64,000 bases of DNA, from NCBI GenBank assembly GCA_020650975.1, contig JAIPMN010000280.1, positions 1 through 64,000 on the forward strand, written 5' to 3'. Positions 13,101 to 28,100 of this stretch are shown piece after piece. The translations under genes were made by a program, and so were the position numbers. Every line of letters begins with the position of its first letter. The first letter of the stretch is position 1. The notes beneath the pieces are model-generated. The model was not told where the DNA came from. It made no database searches and saw nothing but the letters and a program-made list of their open reading frames with translations. The DNA comes from Apostichopus californicus. Its lineage: Eukaryota > Echinodermata > Holothuroidea > Aspidochirotida > Stichopodidae.

Positions 13101-16100
13101 TGATCTGACTAAATAGTATTTCAACATTATATCATTACAAAGCTGTTGCTAATATCAAAATATGATTTGTCACTAGTGAAAATTACACAGCATCTTGTGG
13201 TCACTATGAATGGGATAAATTGCACTTTTTGATGGGCAAGTGATACTGGTGTCCTGCTCATAAGCATGTTGGTCACTACAAGGAGACAGTTTCCTCTAAT
13301 CACTGGTCCCCTCCCCTCACATTCCCTTCAATGAGCTGTTTGGCTATATATGAATTGATTCTTAATTATTAATTAATTAATTTATTATTATTAATTAATT
13401 AATTCTTAATTATGAAAATGATATCCTCACCTCGTATCTGCCTCCAGAGCAAGCTAGGGACAGGGGTGTGTCCTTGGTTCTCTCAGATTGGGCTTCAATT
13501 TCTGCTTTCTTGCTCAGTAATATCTTAACCGTTTTGTAGTGACCAGCCGTGGCAGCAAGAATTAAAGGAGTAAATCCTGAAAGGGAAAATATCAATTGTG
13601 TAAATGTAACGACAACCCTTAAATATTGAGAGCACCTTTATGTTGCTGACAGGTTCTGACAGTAGAGAGCATTGTCTGTAGATGGTAACAGTGACATTTC
13701 AATAGTATCCCAGTGTTATTCCCTTTTAGAATGAACTTCTTAAATGCTATCAAACTTGAAAAGCATTTCTGAAGAAAACAGCTGGTACTCCTTACTAGCA
13801 AAGGAAAAACATTAGTACCCTTCTCTCCCTCTTGGGTTACAGACCATTCTTGCCAATTCTGCTATCAGGTGTTGTGCTTCTTGAAATATAAAGCCGACCA
13901 ACACGGATGCGGGCTTAAACAGGAACGCTGCCCAACGATAGCTAACCAACGACAGAATTCAACGGAAGAAATAAAGTTGCAAGACATTACCTTTCTTGTC
14001 TCTGTGCTCAATAGAGGCGTTCTTTTCTAATAGCATGTGTACCACGTCGTCGTACCCTCCAGCACAGGCAATGGTCAAGGCTGTATCGTGGTTACTCTCT
14101 GTTTGAGCATCCACCTCGACCGGAGGGTGGGGTGTAAAGGAGGGAGTTTCAAACCCACTGGGGGAGTTGGGAGTTGATGGATACGTTGGAGACATACTGG
14201 CACTGGGACTGAGTGACTGGTTAATGTTGTGTTCCAGCGGTGATCCACCACACTGGGTACCCACTGACTGAGTTTGAGGTGCAGACTTCTTGGCTAATAT
14301 GATCTGGGTTTCAACTTCCTCTGTGAAAAGAAAAGGAGAAGATTTGATGCTTTAAGTTGAGTGGATAGACATAGGCAGAAGAGTTTTATTTGTATTTTCA
14401 GTTTTCCTGTTCCAAGATAATACAGTTCACTAGCTGGACAAAAACAACCCCACTTGTATTTTTAATAATCAGAAAATATTTAAGATTTTTTTTAATATTC
14501 TGTTTTCATCCAAAGAGTGTTCACTTTGGCTTGCCGTAAAGTAATGCTCACACATAGTCACCACATTAGTGCTTGCTCCTCTGAAAATAAAAAGTAGGAT
14601 TATAATTATATTTTAGTTAATATTTTTTATTCAATTGCATCCTATCCAAATTCTACATACCTTCCCCAGCCCAGCAACCCCCCCCTCTCCCCCCATAATA
14701 CAGAGAATCCCTCCAGCCCTGCCCCAAGGCCCCCTCCCCCAAATAATTCTGTATAAATAAGACCATTCAAGTACCCCTTACCTTTAAACTCCATTTCATT
14801 AGAGAGGGCAATAGTGGTCCTGAGGTCCTCCTGCAGCAATCTAAGGTCCTCCTGGCCCTCTGTGACTGGCCTCTGGATACCGTACTGGAAATTAGGAAGG
14901 AAAAACTCGGGCAGGTGTGTGGTGACAGCCTGATCTTTGGTCTGTACCTCATCAACCGATCCCTGTAACTGGTTCATCTCGTCTGTGGTCTCGGCACCGT
15001 CCAGGTCATCGTCTTGGTGACCACTAGCGACGGCTTCTCTTCCTCCAGAGATGTTCAGCTCCATCCCGCTCAGCTGACTGTGCTCATCAAGATAAGGGGG
15101 CATCTCAAACTCATGTGGGATGGGAGGGGATGACCCATTCAGAAGCTTGATGTCCCTCTCGTCTAAGGACAAATCGGCCCCAAAGTTTTCCATGGTGGAG
15201 CAGGGAGGGGACTCTGGTGATTCCTTGTTGTTATTTGTCTCCCCTGGAGCGGTGACCACAGACAGGGAAGATCCTTCTGCCGCCATCCCTCCTCCCTCAG
15301 CCAATCCCTCAACTTTGCCACCCTTGCTGGCCAATTCTTCCTTTTTTCTTGCCAATTTCTTGGACTCGGCCTGCTGGTACTCCATCCTCTGCTGGAGCTC
15401 TCGCTCCACTTTCTGCAGTTCTGCGATGATCTGCTGCTTCTCTAGGATCTGTTCTTCGGCAGATTTGAACTTGGAGGTACGTTGCTTTGGGGGGAAGCCC
15501 CCGATCATTTCCGAGGATGCAGCTATTTCTAGGTCGATCTTTTGTTGATAGAGACTCTCATCTTGGATAAGATCCATAGGATCAGTAGCGTTATCCTGCA
15601 TGATCGTCCCTGTGGAGTGATTCAAACAAAAATCAGTACATTACATATTAGACACTTATATAGCGCTGCTACATCGAGATCGTAGCGCTTTACAACTTAG
15701 CCTTGGTCATTGGTAACTTGCCACACCTACACACCAAAGTGTGCGCAATTCAATCAATCTCTCCTGGGGCACCGCAGTGCACCACAACCACGTGTCCCCC
15801 GGGGGACTTCCCATAGGGTGCAGCCACAAACCGGCCCATGCAACTATATTTACAAGTTACCTCGCAAGTCCCCATTTATACACCTGGGTGAAGAGAGGCA
15901 GTGGAGATAAAGTGCCTTGCCCAAGGACACAATGCAATGATCTGGCCAGGGCTCGAACCTGTAATCCTTAGATCACCAGTCCACTGCCTTAACCACTTGA
16001 CCACAACGCCCTCTACAACGATGGACTCCCATCTCGATAGCAACCACCACTGGTGTTTATGACTTTATGAATTTATCAAAGGCGTAAGGGTGATAACGCT

Positions 16101-19100
16101 TACCATAGTACATATTGTTATGACTGAGAGCTTATCAAACTCTTGTAACAGTTGCAGTCATCTCCCAAACAACCATACTGAAACACTCAAATAATGATAT
16201 CATTATCGCAAGAGTGTACAAGAACTTATCAGTCACACACAACCAATGACAGAATGAATATAATTTTAATTTCTTCCTCTGAGATTTGCTTCCGATAAGA
16301 TATGACCCCTTCCACCTCTGAGCAATGTAGCCGTAACTGACCTATTACACTGCTACCATGCGTAATAGGGCACGCACCCCTTCCTCACCACTGACCTATT
16401 ACACTGCTACCATGCCTAATAGGGCACACACCCCTTCCTCATCACCAAGTTGGGATATGTTTCATAACATTCTTTCATGTCATGCTTCACAGCACTCGCA
16501 CTGACAGTACGAGTGGCATTTTCGTTATTTGCTGAATGCTAAGAACTGTTCATACTGTCAGTACGATTGCTTTGTAAGGTGACATGACAGTACAGTTTCG
16601 AGTTACCCTGTTTCTATCACATCAGGGTATGGCTACCTTCCATCATTATAATACACTAACATTTCAGGCATACTGCATGTTACACTTGCAACTGGTGCTG
16701 AGGGTATATCTCTCAGAGAAAATTTGATCTGACTGATGTTAAATGTAAAAAGGGATAGTTAGCAGATGGTAAAGGAGGGGGGGGGAGAAGAAATTACCTT
16801 GATAGTCAGCAACTTGCATGTCTTCAGGGTGCTTATCAGGTTCCTGAGGAGGTACCATGGTGGGAAGTGCCTGGATGGGTACTCTTGGTAACTGCAGGAA
16901 TAGAACATTATTCAAACTCAAGTTAATGACTACAAGAAATGATGACTTAGTATGAATATATGAACTACAAATAACCAACAGTGCCAACAACAAATTGCTG
17001 TAATGCTTTTAAAGTTTGCTGCCAAGCCCTCTCCACATCCCTGCGATCCTCCCTCCTTCTTGAAATGTACTAAACCCACATCAAAATAGCCGCAAAGAAC
17101 CTTTAAAACTTTGGTGCCCTCTGCATGATCACTTTATTCATGGTTACATTTGTTCAAAACTTTTCATACCCCTTCTCATCCTGCTATAAATTTGATCTGA
17201 CACCACTGTCTTACCTCTCCCTGTTCAGGGGTGGGTGGAGTCGTAGTCCCATCCACCGATGGAATAATGTTACCGGGATAGTTGAGGATCCGGGCCATTA
17301 CTCCAGCATGGCCACCTTTAGATGCTTCAATTAAACTGGTAGAATTATCCTGTCAAATTAAAAACAGTTACAATTGTTATATATAGGGATAACAGTGTGG
17401 ATTACATTGTTTAATGATTCAGATTACAATGTGGATAGTACTAACAGATTACCAGGTCACTAACTCTAGACATGCTAGAGTGATAGTGAATATAATCTGA
17501 CACAGGGCAAATTTGGAAGGATTTCTCCTAGCTATCCCTCGGACCTATTTGGGAGTTTTTGGTTTACAATAGAATCTGATGAAACAATTAGTGGTCCATC
17601 GGAGGACCACAAAGCCGGTTTTTTCCTCATCCAAACAGAAATTTGGTCATCTCGGACGATTGGACGATCATTTAAGATTTGCTGTGAGGAGACCGGTGAA
17701 TACAAGAGGAGACAGGTATGCGGAAAAGCAAACTATAAACAAGAACCTGGCAAAATCATTTTGCTGATACAAATCTGAGAGCAAGCGAAATTAAGACGTA
17801 TTTCTCCATTTTTTAAATTTTTTACCTTGAGTTTGTGAGAAGGGTCAGCGTTGTGATTTAACAAGAGTTCTACCACAGATAAATGACCTCCTGCACATGC
17901 CAGGGACAAAACAGTATGATCATTATTGGTGGTAGCTCTGTTAACATCAGCTCCTGAAGTAAAGAAAGAAACATAAACAAACAATTAATGCACCGAAAAA
18001 TTAAATATTAAAACCAATGAAAATTCTACTCTCTTTTGGTTTTGCTCACCCCCCCCCCCCAGCCCCCTCAGGTCACAGAGGACATTTTGGTGTGTGATTG
18101 GTTTGTAAACCATTATAGAGGTCATAATGTGAAGCAATGAGGACTTGATGGTACCAAAATTCACTGAAAGGTTGCCATGTCTAGACTAGTGCCACTATAT
18201 AGGATGAATATGGTCCGCAAGTAGCCTTAAATAGTTTGACAATCAAGACCAACCAGAACTGCGAAAGTTGTTAATTTGTTTTTTAATTTTTAGGTCATTT
18301 ATGCGCCTTTTGAAGTCACATAATTCACATCATATTAGAACTGAAGGTGGAATCATGTCGCTTGCAAAAACAGCCTAGCAACCCCCCCCCCCCCCATTTT
18401 TATCTGCACTGACATTAAAATAATATAATGATTTTGAACTAGTGTGACAGACTTTACAACAATGAAGGGCGAGATACAAGCCTGACTTTCCTTAAGAAAA
18501 TGTCACGGAAAGTAACTGAAATATTCGGGGAGTTAGGGGGCAGGCATAAATGCAAGCACACATTGGTGGAGTCAGGAAATGCTGATCTCTGAAGGGCAAT
18601 AATTCTACAAACATTGAACGAATATCACAGACATTGAAGTCTGGTAAATTATTTTCTCAGATCTAAACTTTACCTTTTGAGATGAGGAAACGGACAGAGC
18701 AGAAATGACCAGCTCTGGCAGCTTTCATTAATGGAGTTCTTCCTCCCTCTGACTCATGTTCCTGTAGAATAAACAAAAACACAAATTGCTCAAAAACAAA
18801 TAATAAAACAGTTAAAACAGGGTAGATATTTACCAGTACATGTGATATTGTTTCTAATGCCTTGATCTTCTGAGAACAGATTCTGTAACACATTGACATA
18901 GCTCTTATCTTAGAAGCTATAAATATATATCTGTGACCCATCTTGTGAGGATCTGGAAGAAAAAGTGTGAACATTCATGCCTCTCCATCTTATAAAAGGC
19001 TTCTGCAAATTTTCCTATTAGATCCTTCGTCAGTAGTTATAAGTAAAAAAAAAGAAGAAAAAATCAATTCTAAAAGTACAGCAGAACAAAGGGTATTAAT

Positions 19101-22100
19101 AGTTAGGAAGGGTAAAGCTTTCCAAAGTTGTCCCAGTGATGAGCTGATGATATTTCTCATTTTCCTTAACCTGATGAGTCATGGATAGACATTTACTTAC
19201 CAGATCTGCTCCAGCATCTAGAAGATAGCTTGCAACCTCTGTATGCCCATTTTCACAGGCATATGTGAGAGCAGTGTCCCCTGTAGCGGTGGTAGCATGT
19301 ACATTCGCTCCTGATGATCAAAAAAAGATAAATAACATCAAAAGTTGGTTCAAAAATGACAATCATAAATTATCTACTTCTCTGTAAACACAACAACCAC
19401 TTGTACATTTATTGTTTACCACTTTTCAGTAAAACAACTGTAAGTAAACATTAAGATATTCACTTCAACCTAGTTCCTCAGATTCTTATACATACAAACC
19501 CAAGGAAAGCATGAAATATGATTAGTACTATGGACTAAAAGAAAGGAAAATTTAAGCAAATTTTTTTACCCATGGCAATGATATCCCCTTTTACCCTGGA
19601 TTTTCTATTCTACTTACCCTTAAATCCCCCCCCCCCACCCCTCCCAATTATGTTATCACATGTGAAAGGCNNNNNNNNNNAAATCCCCCCCCCCCCACCC
19701 CTTCCAATTATGTTATCACATGTGAAAGGCCAAATGTCATAGCAACATTTCTGAATCTTGTTATATGTGATTGTTACCTTTACTCAGCAGAAATTTGACC
19801 AGTTCAACTTGTCCCTCCTGAGATGCTTCCATCAAAGGAGTGGAACATCCGAGCTCAATGTCTGCTTCGACCTCGATCAAGAACTTAGCTACCTCTAGGA
19901 ACCCTCCACAGCAGGCTAAAGTTAATGCTGTTTCTTGAGTTTCTTCCGTTTGAGCGTTTATGTCAGCATCTGGAAAGATTTAAAAGACAAAATAGACTCC
20001 AGTTTTCCACAAAAAAAAATTAAAAAAACAATGAAAATATTTTGGAAAATAGAGATATGATAAGAGTAAATGTAATTATATACAAACCTATTCACTACAC
20101 AGTTGGTATCAAGTTTTATTCATTACTATTTTGATGCTATTATTTTCTTAAATATTGTACTTAAAATACTTGGCTATTGTACTATATAAACTAAAATGAC
20201 AAAGAAAAAGGACTGGAAATACAATAAGGAATGAAATATTGTTGGGGACTATACAAGATTGCATTCTGTAGTTGTACTTGTGGACCATAGCATAATTTCA
20301 TTTTGAAAAAGAAAACAGATATATCGTTTCAGAATGGATCTAGAATTACTGAGATGGGATTGCAACTTTGAGGGTACAAAGTTGTATTATTTATTCAGTG
20401 ATAATGATAATAATAATTAGTCTTATATAGCGCAGAATCCAACCTAAAGGTTGCTCAATGCGCTTTACAGATGTGTGTAGCATTTAGAAAATAAGTTAAG
20501 TTTTAAAAGCACGTTTGAATTGTTCAAGTGAATCAATTTCCCACAGATGGACTGGCAGCGAATTCCATAAGTGCGGGGCGGAATAGCAGAAACTGCGATC
20601 ACCAAAGGTTCTCGTGCGTATCACAGGAACAGTAAGTTGATAGAGGTATTGGAAATGAGTAGGTCTATCCGTTGTTTGCTCTTGGAAAAGGTCGTGAAGA
20701 TATATGGGCATACCATACTTCAATGCCCTGAACACCAATATCAAAATTTTATAGTCAATCCGAAAATGATGGAAATGATGTCTCTTACTTTGTGCTAGTA
20801 ATAGTGCCACCATTTCTTCATGGCCTTCCCTGGCTGCTTCCATCAGGGGGGTGTAACCTTCATCATTGACCTCCTCTATGTTAGCTCCACGCTCTAACAG
20901 AAGAGATGCTAATTTCGTATGACCTCCACAGGCAGCTAGTGTCAAAGGTGATTCAAAGCTGTCTGTTGGCATATTGACCTGTAAATAGCACAGAAGAAAT
21001 GGTTTAATTCCAAGAGATGCAATCACTTCTTACACTCAACTATTTGTGCACCGTGCAACAGATGAATGCTTTAAACCGTGACGTGTTGACCAAAATGTGC
21101 GACTTGGTAAAAGTGAGCCTATAACCATTACTTTACAACAACATTTAAATATAATCTTTTGTGATCGAAAGACTAGACCTAGGTTGTACGGGATTTACAG
21201 TCTAGACTAAGCATCAACAATTCTTCTGCCTACATGAATATATTGGAGAATGTTAAAGAATTCTTTGACTGTATTAAGACACTGGCTCCATTTCATTACT
21301 TTATTTCACTTCCCACCAGTTTTGGTGAACTCAATAACTCAGAGTTTCTGTCAAAGCCTTGATTCTTATATGCAAATTAGATTGGGCTATGTGTAATATG
21401 CTGTGAAAGTCTGTGAGATAAAAGCAATTTGTTTATGTTAGTTTTGAAATGTCAAATCTTTTCTCTAGACTGTAAACATTTCTTGTCATGCTCATGTAAC
21501 ATAGATAGCCATACACTTCAAGTTGGAGCATGTTTGACGAGCTGTGAGATGTCAACCAGCAAACACAACCGGCCACTTTAAAACATCTGTTGTGACAATA
21601 CGAGTGTGACACTAATGTTGTGAAATTAATGCAACAACCTCTAGTGATCACCAACATGCACCAGAGAGAATAAAAATAGCTCGCAGACATAGTTTCCTTT
21701 ACATAAAGATGCTAAAATCGTCACTGACCTGAGCGCCGTGATCCAAGAGAAGTCTCGCAACCTCCACATGACCATCCATGGAAGCTTCCATTAATGCTGT
21801 GTGCATCTCATCAGTCTTGTGTTCGTGGTCTGCTCCAGCATCAAGTAAGAATTTAACCATTTCTAGATGACCTGATGGAAACAAAGGTTGCAAGGGTAAT
21901 GAAAGAAACTTACCTTTGTTTGAATGTAATAGTGACCTTTTTCCTAAATATGTTTGATATCTTCCATAAACACCAAAGTTTAATAACCAAAACAAATCTT
22001 CTCATTAAGTAATGTGACTAATGTGACTTTATGTGACTTAATGTGACTTAAATTTAATAACAAAACAAATCTTCTCATTAATTAATGTGACTTAATGACA

Positions 22101-25100
22101 AGCGCGTATCATACACAGTTTGAGATGAAAAGAATATTACAGCATCACTGATAAAGTTTTAAATCATTTTTGAGTATAACCAGCAAACTTGAAACAATCC
22201 TGGATGAATTTACTCCAATGTTTGATTTCTGCTTACCTTTGTAACAAGCCAAGGTCAACGCACTTTCCTTAAATTCTGTAGAATGGGTGTTGATACCAGC
22301 TCCACGCTCCAACAGAATTTTAGCAATTGCAACATGGCCACTGCTTGCAGCTTCCATCAGAGGGGTGTGGCCATTTTCGTTGTGATCTTCGATCTTCGCC
22401 CCGTTGTCCAACAAAATTTTCACAATCTCCTCATGTCCGCCACTACAAGCATACATCAATGGCGTGTTTCCTGAAAGGCAGATGAAAAAATAAATTGAAA
22501 TTATTTTGAAACTTCAACAGTATTTGTAGTTTGAAAATTAACAGTAACTTGGATTTACATTGATGATTTTTTAGACTTCTAAAACACAAGTTTTCTAAAG
22601 CAGTCTAGATGGTCAGCTGCATGATAAGACTTTGATTAAAAATTATAAGTGTCTCAAACACTTGTTTGTTCAGTAGAATATATGAAGGCGGTAGACGAGA
22701 AGGAGCCAGTTGCTCGCAACAAAGAGGCCAGCGCTAAAAGGTTACTAGGGAATTCTGGATATGTTAAAATCAGAGTGTTATAGTTGTGCAAAGACAGGTA
22801 AGTGATAGGCAAAGTAAATTTTCCTGGATAATTAATTGAACTGAACAATGTTATGTATCTGTTAGATAGATTATTACAGTAATGTATCACTACTACATGA
22901 CCCTTAAACAGTAACGATTTCTCAACGTGGTTCGATTAATGTTGATCTTGGGGTCGATCTTGTTTGCTTACCTGCTGAAGACTGAGCATTGACATCTGCC
23001 TCGTATTCTAACAAGAGCTTGACAATGTCGACATGACCAGCGCTCGCAGCTTCCATGAGGGGCGTGCAATCTCTTTTACTACCCCTGTCTTCCACATTGG
23101 CATTGATTTTCAACAAGACTTGAGCCAGTTCGAAGTAACCACCTGAGCAGGCCAGAGACAGTAGACTCTCACTTTCTTCTGTTTCCTGGAGACCTTTACC
23201 CTCATCTACCAACCTCCCAGCCATCACCTGGTCTGCCTGGTCTGTGGAGCCCATCTGTAGCTGCCCTCTGGAAAATACAATTGCAATCATAACAATTACT
23301 ACATGACTAGGAAAGAAAGAAACAAAAACATTGTACCGTCAATGTTCATGGAACTCTGTACACTTTAGGTCCAAAGAACAATCTCCATTTTGTGACAGGG
23401 CTCTGACCGAAAGAGTTAGATTTTGTCTAAGTCATGGGTGCACTAATTGCACCGAACAGCCCACCAGAAAGAAGGAGTTAACTATCCTATTCATGCAACC
23501 TGCAGAACCCTACTGCAACTGAAACAATGAGTTTCTTTTAATAAACTAAAAGGAAAACAGGAAACATGTATAAGGCTTGTATATATATGTATACAGCCTG
23601 CCTGTGATTGGACAAACAGACAGAAAATGCGCATGTAGAAATGTTACGATTTAACTTATTCCTGCCATGAGAGTACTTATGAACATGAGTAAATGCTGAA
23701 TCTGCTTGAAAAACACTGACGGCCGCAAGATCAATTTCCTGCCCACCCCTGGTCTAAATTGGTAAGGGTTATATCAGCAAGTTCAGTCTGCTTTGGTCTC
23801 CCTCAAAAGGTAGGTTGGTAACTCTTCAAATTTCTTCCAAAAAAATAACTACCGCCAGTCCAAAACACTATCTACTGTTTTTACTTTGTTTGTTACTTTA
23901 CATAAATAAATTCATAAAACTTACATGCCTTAAGTATGATAAAATGACTTTCTCCAATATGGTTGATTGGTTGACTGACTGACTGACTGACTGATTTGAC
24001 TCACTGACCAGTTTCTTTTAGGCAATGCTGTTGCTTATTCATTGCTGACTTGAGAGTATGCCATACTTACAATTTAGAAAGCAATCTTCCTTTGAAGAAG
24101 ATAATGCTACGAATGAAGCATCAGGCCTCTTAACTTAAAATTATAGCTGTACAGTACATGCACAGGCTTTTTGCAGTTGATAAGCAAGCAGTTTGTAAAC
24201 ATTTTTCTCACACAAAAGTACAAATGGAAAAGCTGACACAGATATCATTCATAAGTAAATGGTTAACTATTTCAGTGGGAAAGATACAGTACTGCATAGC
24301 TAATGATTGTTTCACATTTGTGTACTAAAAATGCAAATATGTAGCTTATAGGGATTTAATATTTCCCTATGCTTAGTTACCATAAATCCTAATGTGTTAC
24401 GGCAACAGAGCTATCACATACATGGTAGTAACCTTATCAAAGTAACAGGATGTTCAAAGAAAGGGAATTGCCCTTAAATGTTAATACTCTTAACAAAGAC
24501 ATCAAATTGCTTCAGAGAGCCTCTTGTATTTGCATTATAACCTGTTGATTGCCCAATGCCCTGTTTAGCCTACTACTGTGAAAAGTTTTAAGTCTCTAAC
24601 AGTTTTGAGATTTATAAGGTATCATAATATAATTTATCTTTTTTCTTCAGAACTGAATTAAATTAAACTCACAAACCCATAACAGGAAGAGTGGGATACT
24701 ATTAACAAGACAAAATGGTGTCACTAATGCAGCAACATGCTGATAAAGGGTGTATTAGCTCAAGAAATTTGGTTTGTGGTAGTAGAAATCTCTGGCAAAA
24801 AGAAGATGGATCTTCATAAAGCATGGTAGATTTGCTTGTTTGAAGTTTAAACTTGGAAACTACCTTCAAACAGGATCTTACATTTGTCCATGACACATGT
24901 TTTTCTACCCACTGGCATCTGCTCCAAAACAAACAGTTATTTAATCCTAGCTGAAAGGTGTAAACATAACGTACCCGACATTAACCTGACCAGATGTGGT
25001 AGCTGCCTTAACTTTCATCCAGGTGAGTTCTGCTTCAGCCTCCTCATCCAGAGGTGACCTGATAGGCTTCCCGGCTAACTTCTCCAAGGCATCAGCATCG

Positions 25101-28100
25101 AAAGATTGTTTCCCATTGAATGGATTTGACTTTCCAATACCTGTAATGAAAATGAATATGTATATGATTGTATATTCACACATTCCTACTTTCATGGTAT
25201 CAAAATGGAACCCTACAAATTATACTGTATGACAGTCATAAAAGTCAATGGTAAAGTCTGCTCCCTACACCAGTCTTCACCACTATACTCAACTGAGCCC
25301 CCCCCCCCCCCATCCCCAACCCCTATCCATCACTAGGCCCATTTTCTAAGTAACTTGGAATAAACATTTTACTCTTACAATTTCATATTCAGCTGGTACC
25401 ATGCACTTTTTAACTAAGACATAATAATTCTATTAGTCATTTTCTTGACAACATTCAGTGCTACTGTATACTGTAGTCTTAATATACTGCTCTATACAAA
25501 GTATTTTCAAGTTCCACCAGTGAAAAATCACCCCATTAACATAGACTGGTATTAAAAAATAATTGGTTATCATATTATATAAAACATCCACAATAATATT
25601 GTTGCTTACAGTATTACATTCTGTTCAATGACATACTGCATTACGATAACAATGATATTGTAAAAGTTTTTAATATTACAGTAGAATAGTATGATCAAGT
25701 ATTGTATACTAGTCCAGTAGTCCTGTGTATCGGCTGGAATGCTACAAATAGTATACAATAGTATTGTTTACTAGTCATGTGAATCGGCTGCAATAATAAA
25801 CAAAACATACAAAGTAGTGTTAAGTCTTTGTGTTGAGACTACTTTGTATAATGGGATAATTCCTTATTAAATATAAGTTTGCTGTGCATGTAATGGAATG
25901 AATGGAACCATCTTATCAAAGTATTCCTTCATTTAGCTCCAAGGATGCAAGATAAATTTCACACTGCTTGAAAACTGAAATAAATTGCAAATAAATCATA
26001 GAAATGGCTTATATCATTTTGTAAATTGGAACTGATCATTCTGCTGTAAAATCTTCACTTTTCACCCAAAAATAATGGAACTTTTTGTTCCCTTCAATGG
26101 AACAAAATATTTCAATTAATGTTGACTTTATGCACTTGCATAGATAGCATCTCTGTCCTGTTTTTATAAGATGTCCACCCCTGAAATTGTTCACTACAGG
26201 GTATCCTTTCTCCAATTTCCTGTGGGGTGCAGACAGACAATAACAGAGAATGTGTCCATAGATGCGGAAAATAATGCAGACACTGAACAGACATAGCACA
26301 GTCTTATGCAAAACAGGTTGAGTAAATGTAATGTGTTTTTTCCCCCTCCATCTCCTGTTCAAATTGGAACTTGAAAAGTAGATAGCCTATGTATAACATG
26401 TTTAAAAATATCAAGTAACACTAAACAAACATGCTTGGGTCAGAAAAGCAAAAAATGTACTTTATGTGAAGGTATTCGGTAAACATAATTTGGGCAATAT
26501 GCTAAGTACACTGCTGCACAGATGGATATTAAAATCTGTTTGGGCTGAATAAGTTCTAACAGAATGCCACACAGTTCTCAAACAACCTTCCTAAGTACTG
26601 TACATATGTTGGTATAGGAATGAGCACACATATATCACAAAAACTTGCTGACATATGTATAGCAGATGCTGTTCACACATGTTGAGAATATCGCACAACG
26701 AGTAACCACCTCACTGCTTTAGATTAAGGGCATTCTCATGTATGCAATATTGACATTTATAGATTTATTTAGATTCCCTGTAGATACACAGCATGATAAC
26801 TCCAGCCATTTTAGGATGTGCAGTTCTCCTCCCCCCACCTGCCTCCCCCAACCCACATATTTTAGAATGTGCAGTTCCCCACCCCCCACCTCCCTCCCCC
26901 AACCCACATATTATTCTAATCCTTGTGCATTGTTTTCTATGGAGAATATATCATCAAAATTTGAATTTTTGACAAGTCCGCTGACACCAATTTCTCATTT
27001 TAGAATGCTGAAGTTACATTGATGAGCTCTCATTTTAACAAGAGTGTGATGTCACAGCCAGTTGTCCTGCTGCTTGAGATAGTTTTATATATACCATTTA
27101 TCACAGAGAGAAAAACTGAATCATAGGGGGGGGGGGGAGAAATATATTAATGAAAAAATGTAGGATGATTTAGCATGAGAGACTTATGTTTTCTGCAGGA
27201 AATGTAAACAAATTTGGTAAAATGTTTACTCAGTGTAGATGTTTTGTCTGGATCATGTCATAAAGTTAAAGACTTATCTACGGTATAGCTCAAATGGAAT
27301 GGTACAGAATATGCTTTCTACTCTTATCAAGAAACAGCACTTGCCTCTGAACATCAATTTAGAATACCGATTTGGAGAAGTAAATCGAATTGGAATGGAA
27401 ATCAACATCTTCAAATTTTCACAGCAGCAATGTCTGTGATATTTGAAATTAAGTGAGTGAATGCAAGAGAGAAACAAAACGAGAACACCGTGCAAAACTC
27501 GCTAAAATATCTATGTCCAAATATTTGTGATTTTATCAAAAAGTTGATAATTTCCTTAACATTGAAGAGACAAAATATCTGTAATGGATGAACTTTTTCA
27601 CACAATTACAGTATATTTTTCTTTATATAGTGATCATCACTGACTGTATTGATGTATTCCATGCAGCATTTGCAGGCTGTACACACTTTGTAGACATATA
27701 TGTACAGTGTACCATGGTCCCCATGTACAAAATTGCTATACAGTACATCTTTACACTTTTATAGCATTCTGTGATACCATAATCACATCAATTATTCCCT
27801 GACAGGCTAAACTTACAGCCAATGTTCATATATTTGCAACTTTGTTGTGGCGGTAATAAACTCACTAGGCCAGGAAATTTAACACCCTAATACAGACCTG
27901 AAGACCATTTCAGTAAAATATTTAGATCAAGTTGAATTATGCAACAATGTTAAAACAGAAAGTGACTTGCAGATCTCAAAAGTTTCTCCAATTGAGCAAT
28001 TCCTTTTAGTCATTCTCACTGCAAAGGCATCATAATCATGTTTGTTCGTACCCTTTTACCGTACAGTAGAAGTCTCTTCATTACAGACGGTGATAAACAC

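Noticed and set aside
15930-16016. Minus-strand tRNA gene
   Set aside because: A and B boxes are present but no intact cloverleaf follows, and the sequence continues into a SINE body and a LINE-like tail.
26036-26362. 108-codon minus ORF in ANKHD1 intron 2 with a GQRCYLCKC motif
   Set aside because: Resembles a zinc-knuckle only superficially; no splice support, no further transposase similarity visible.
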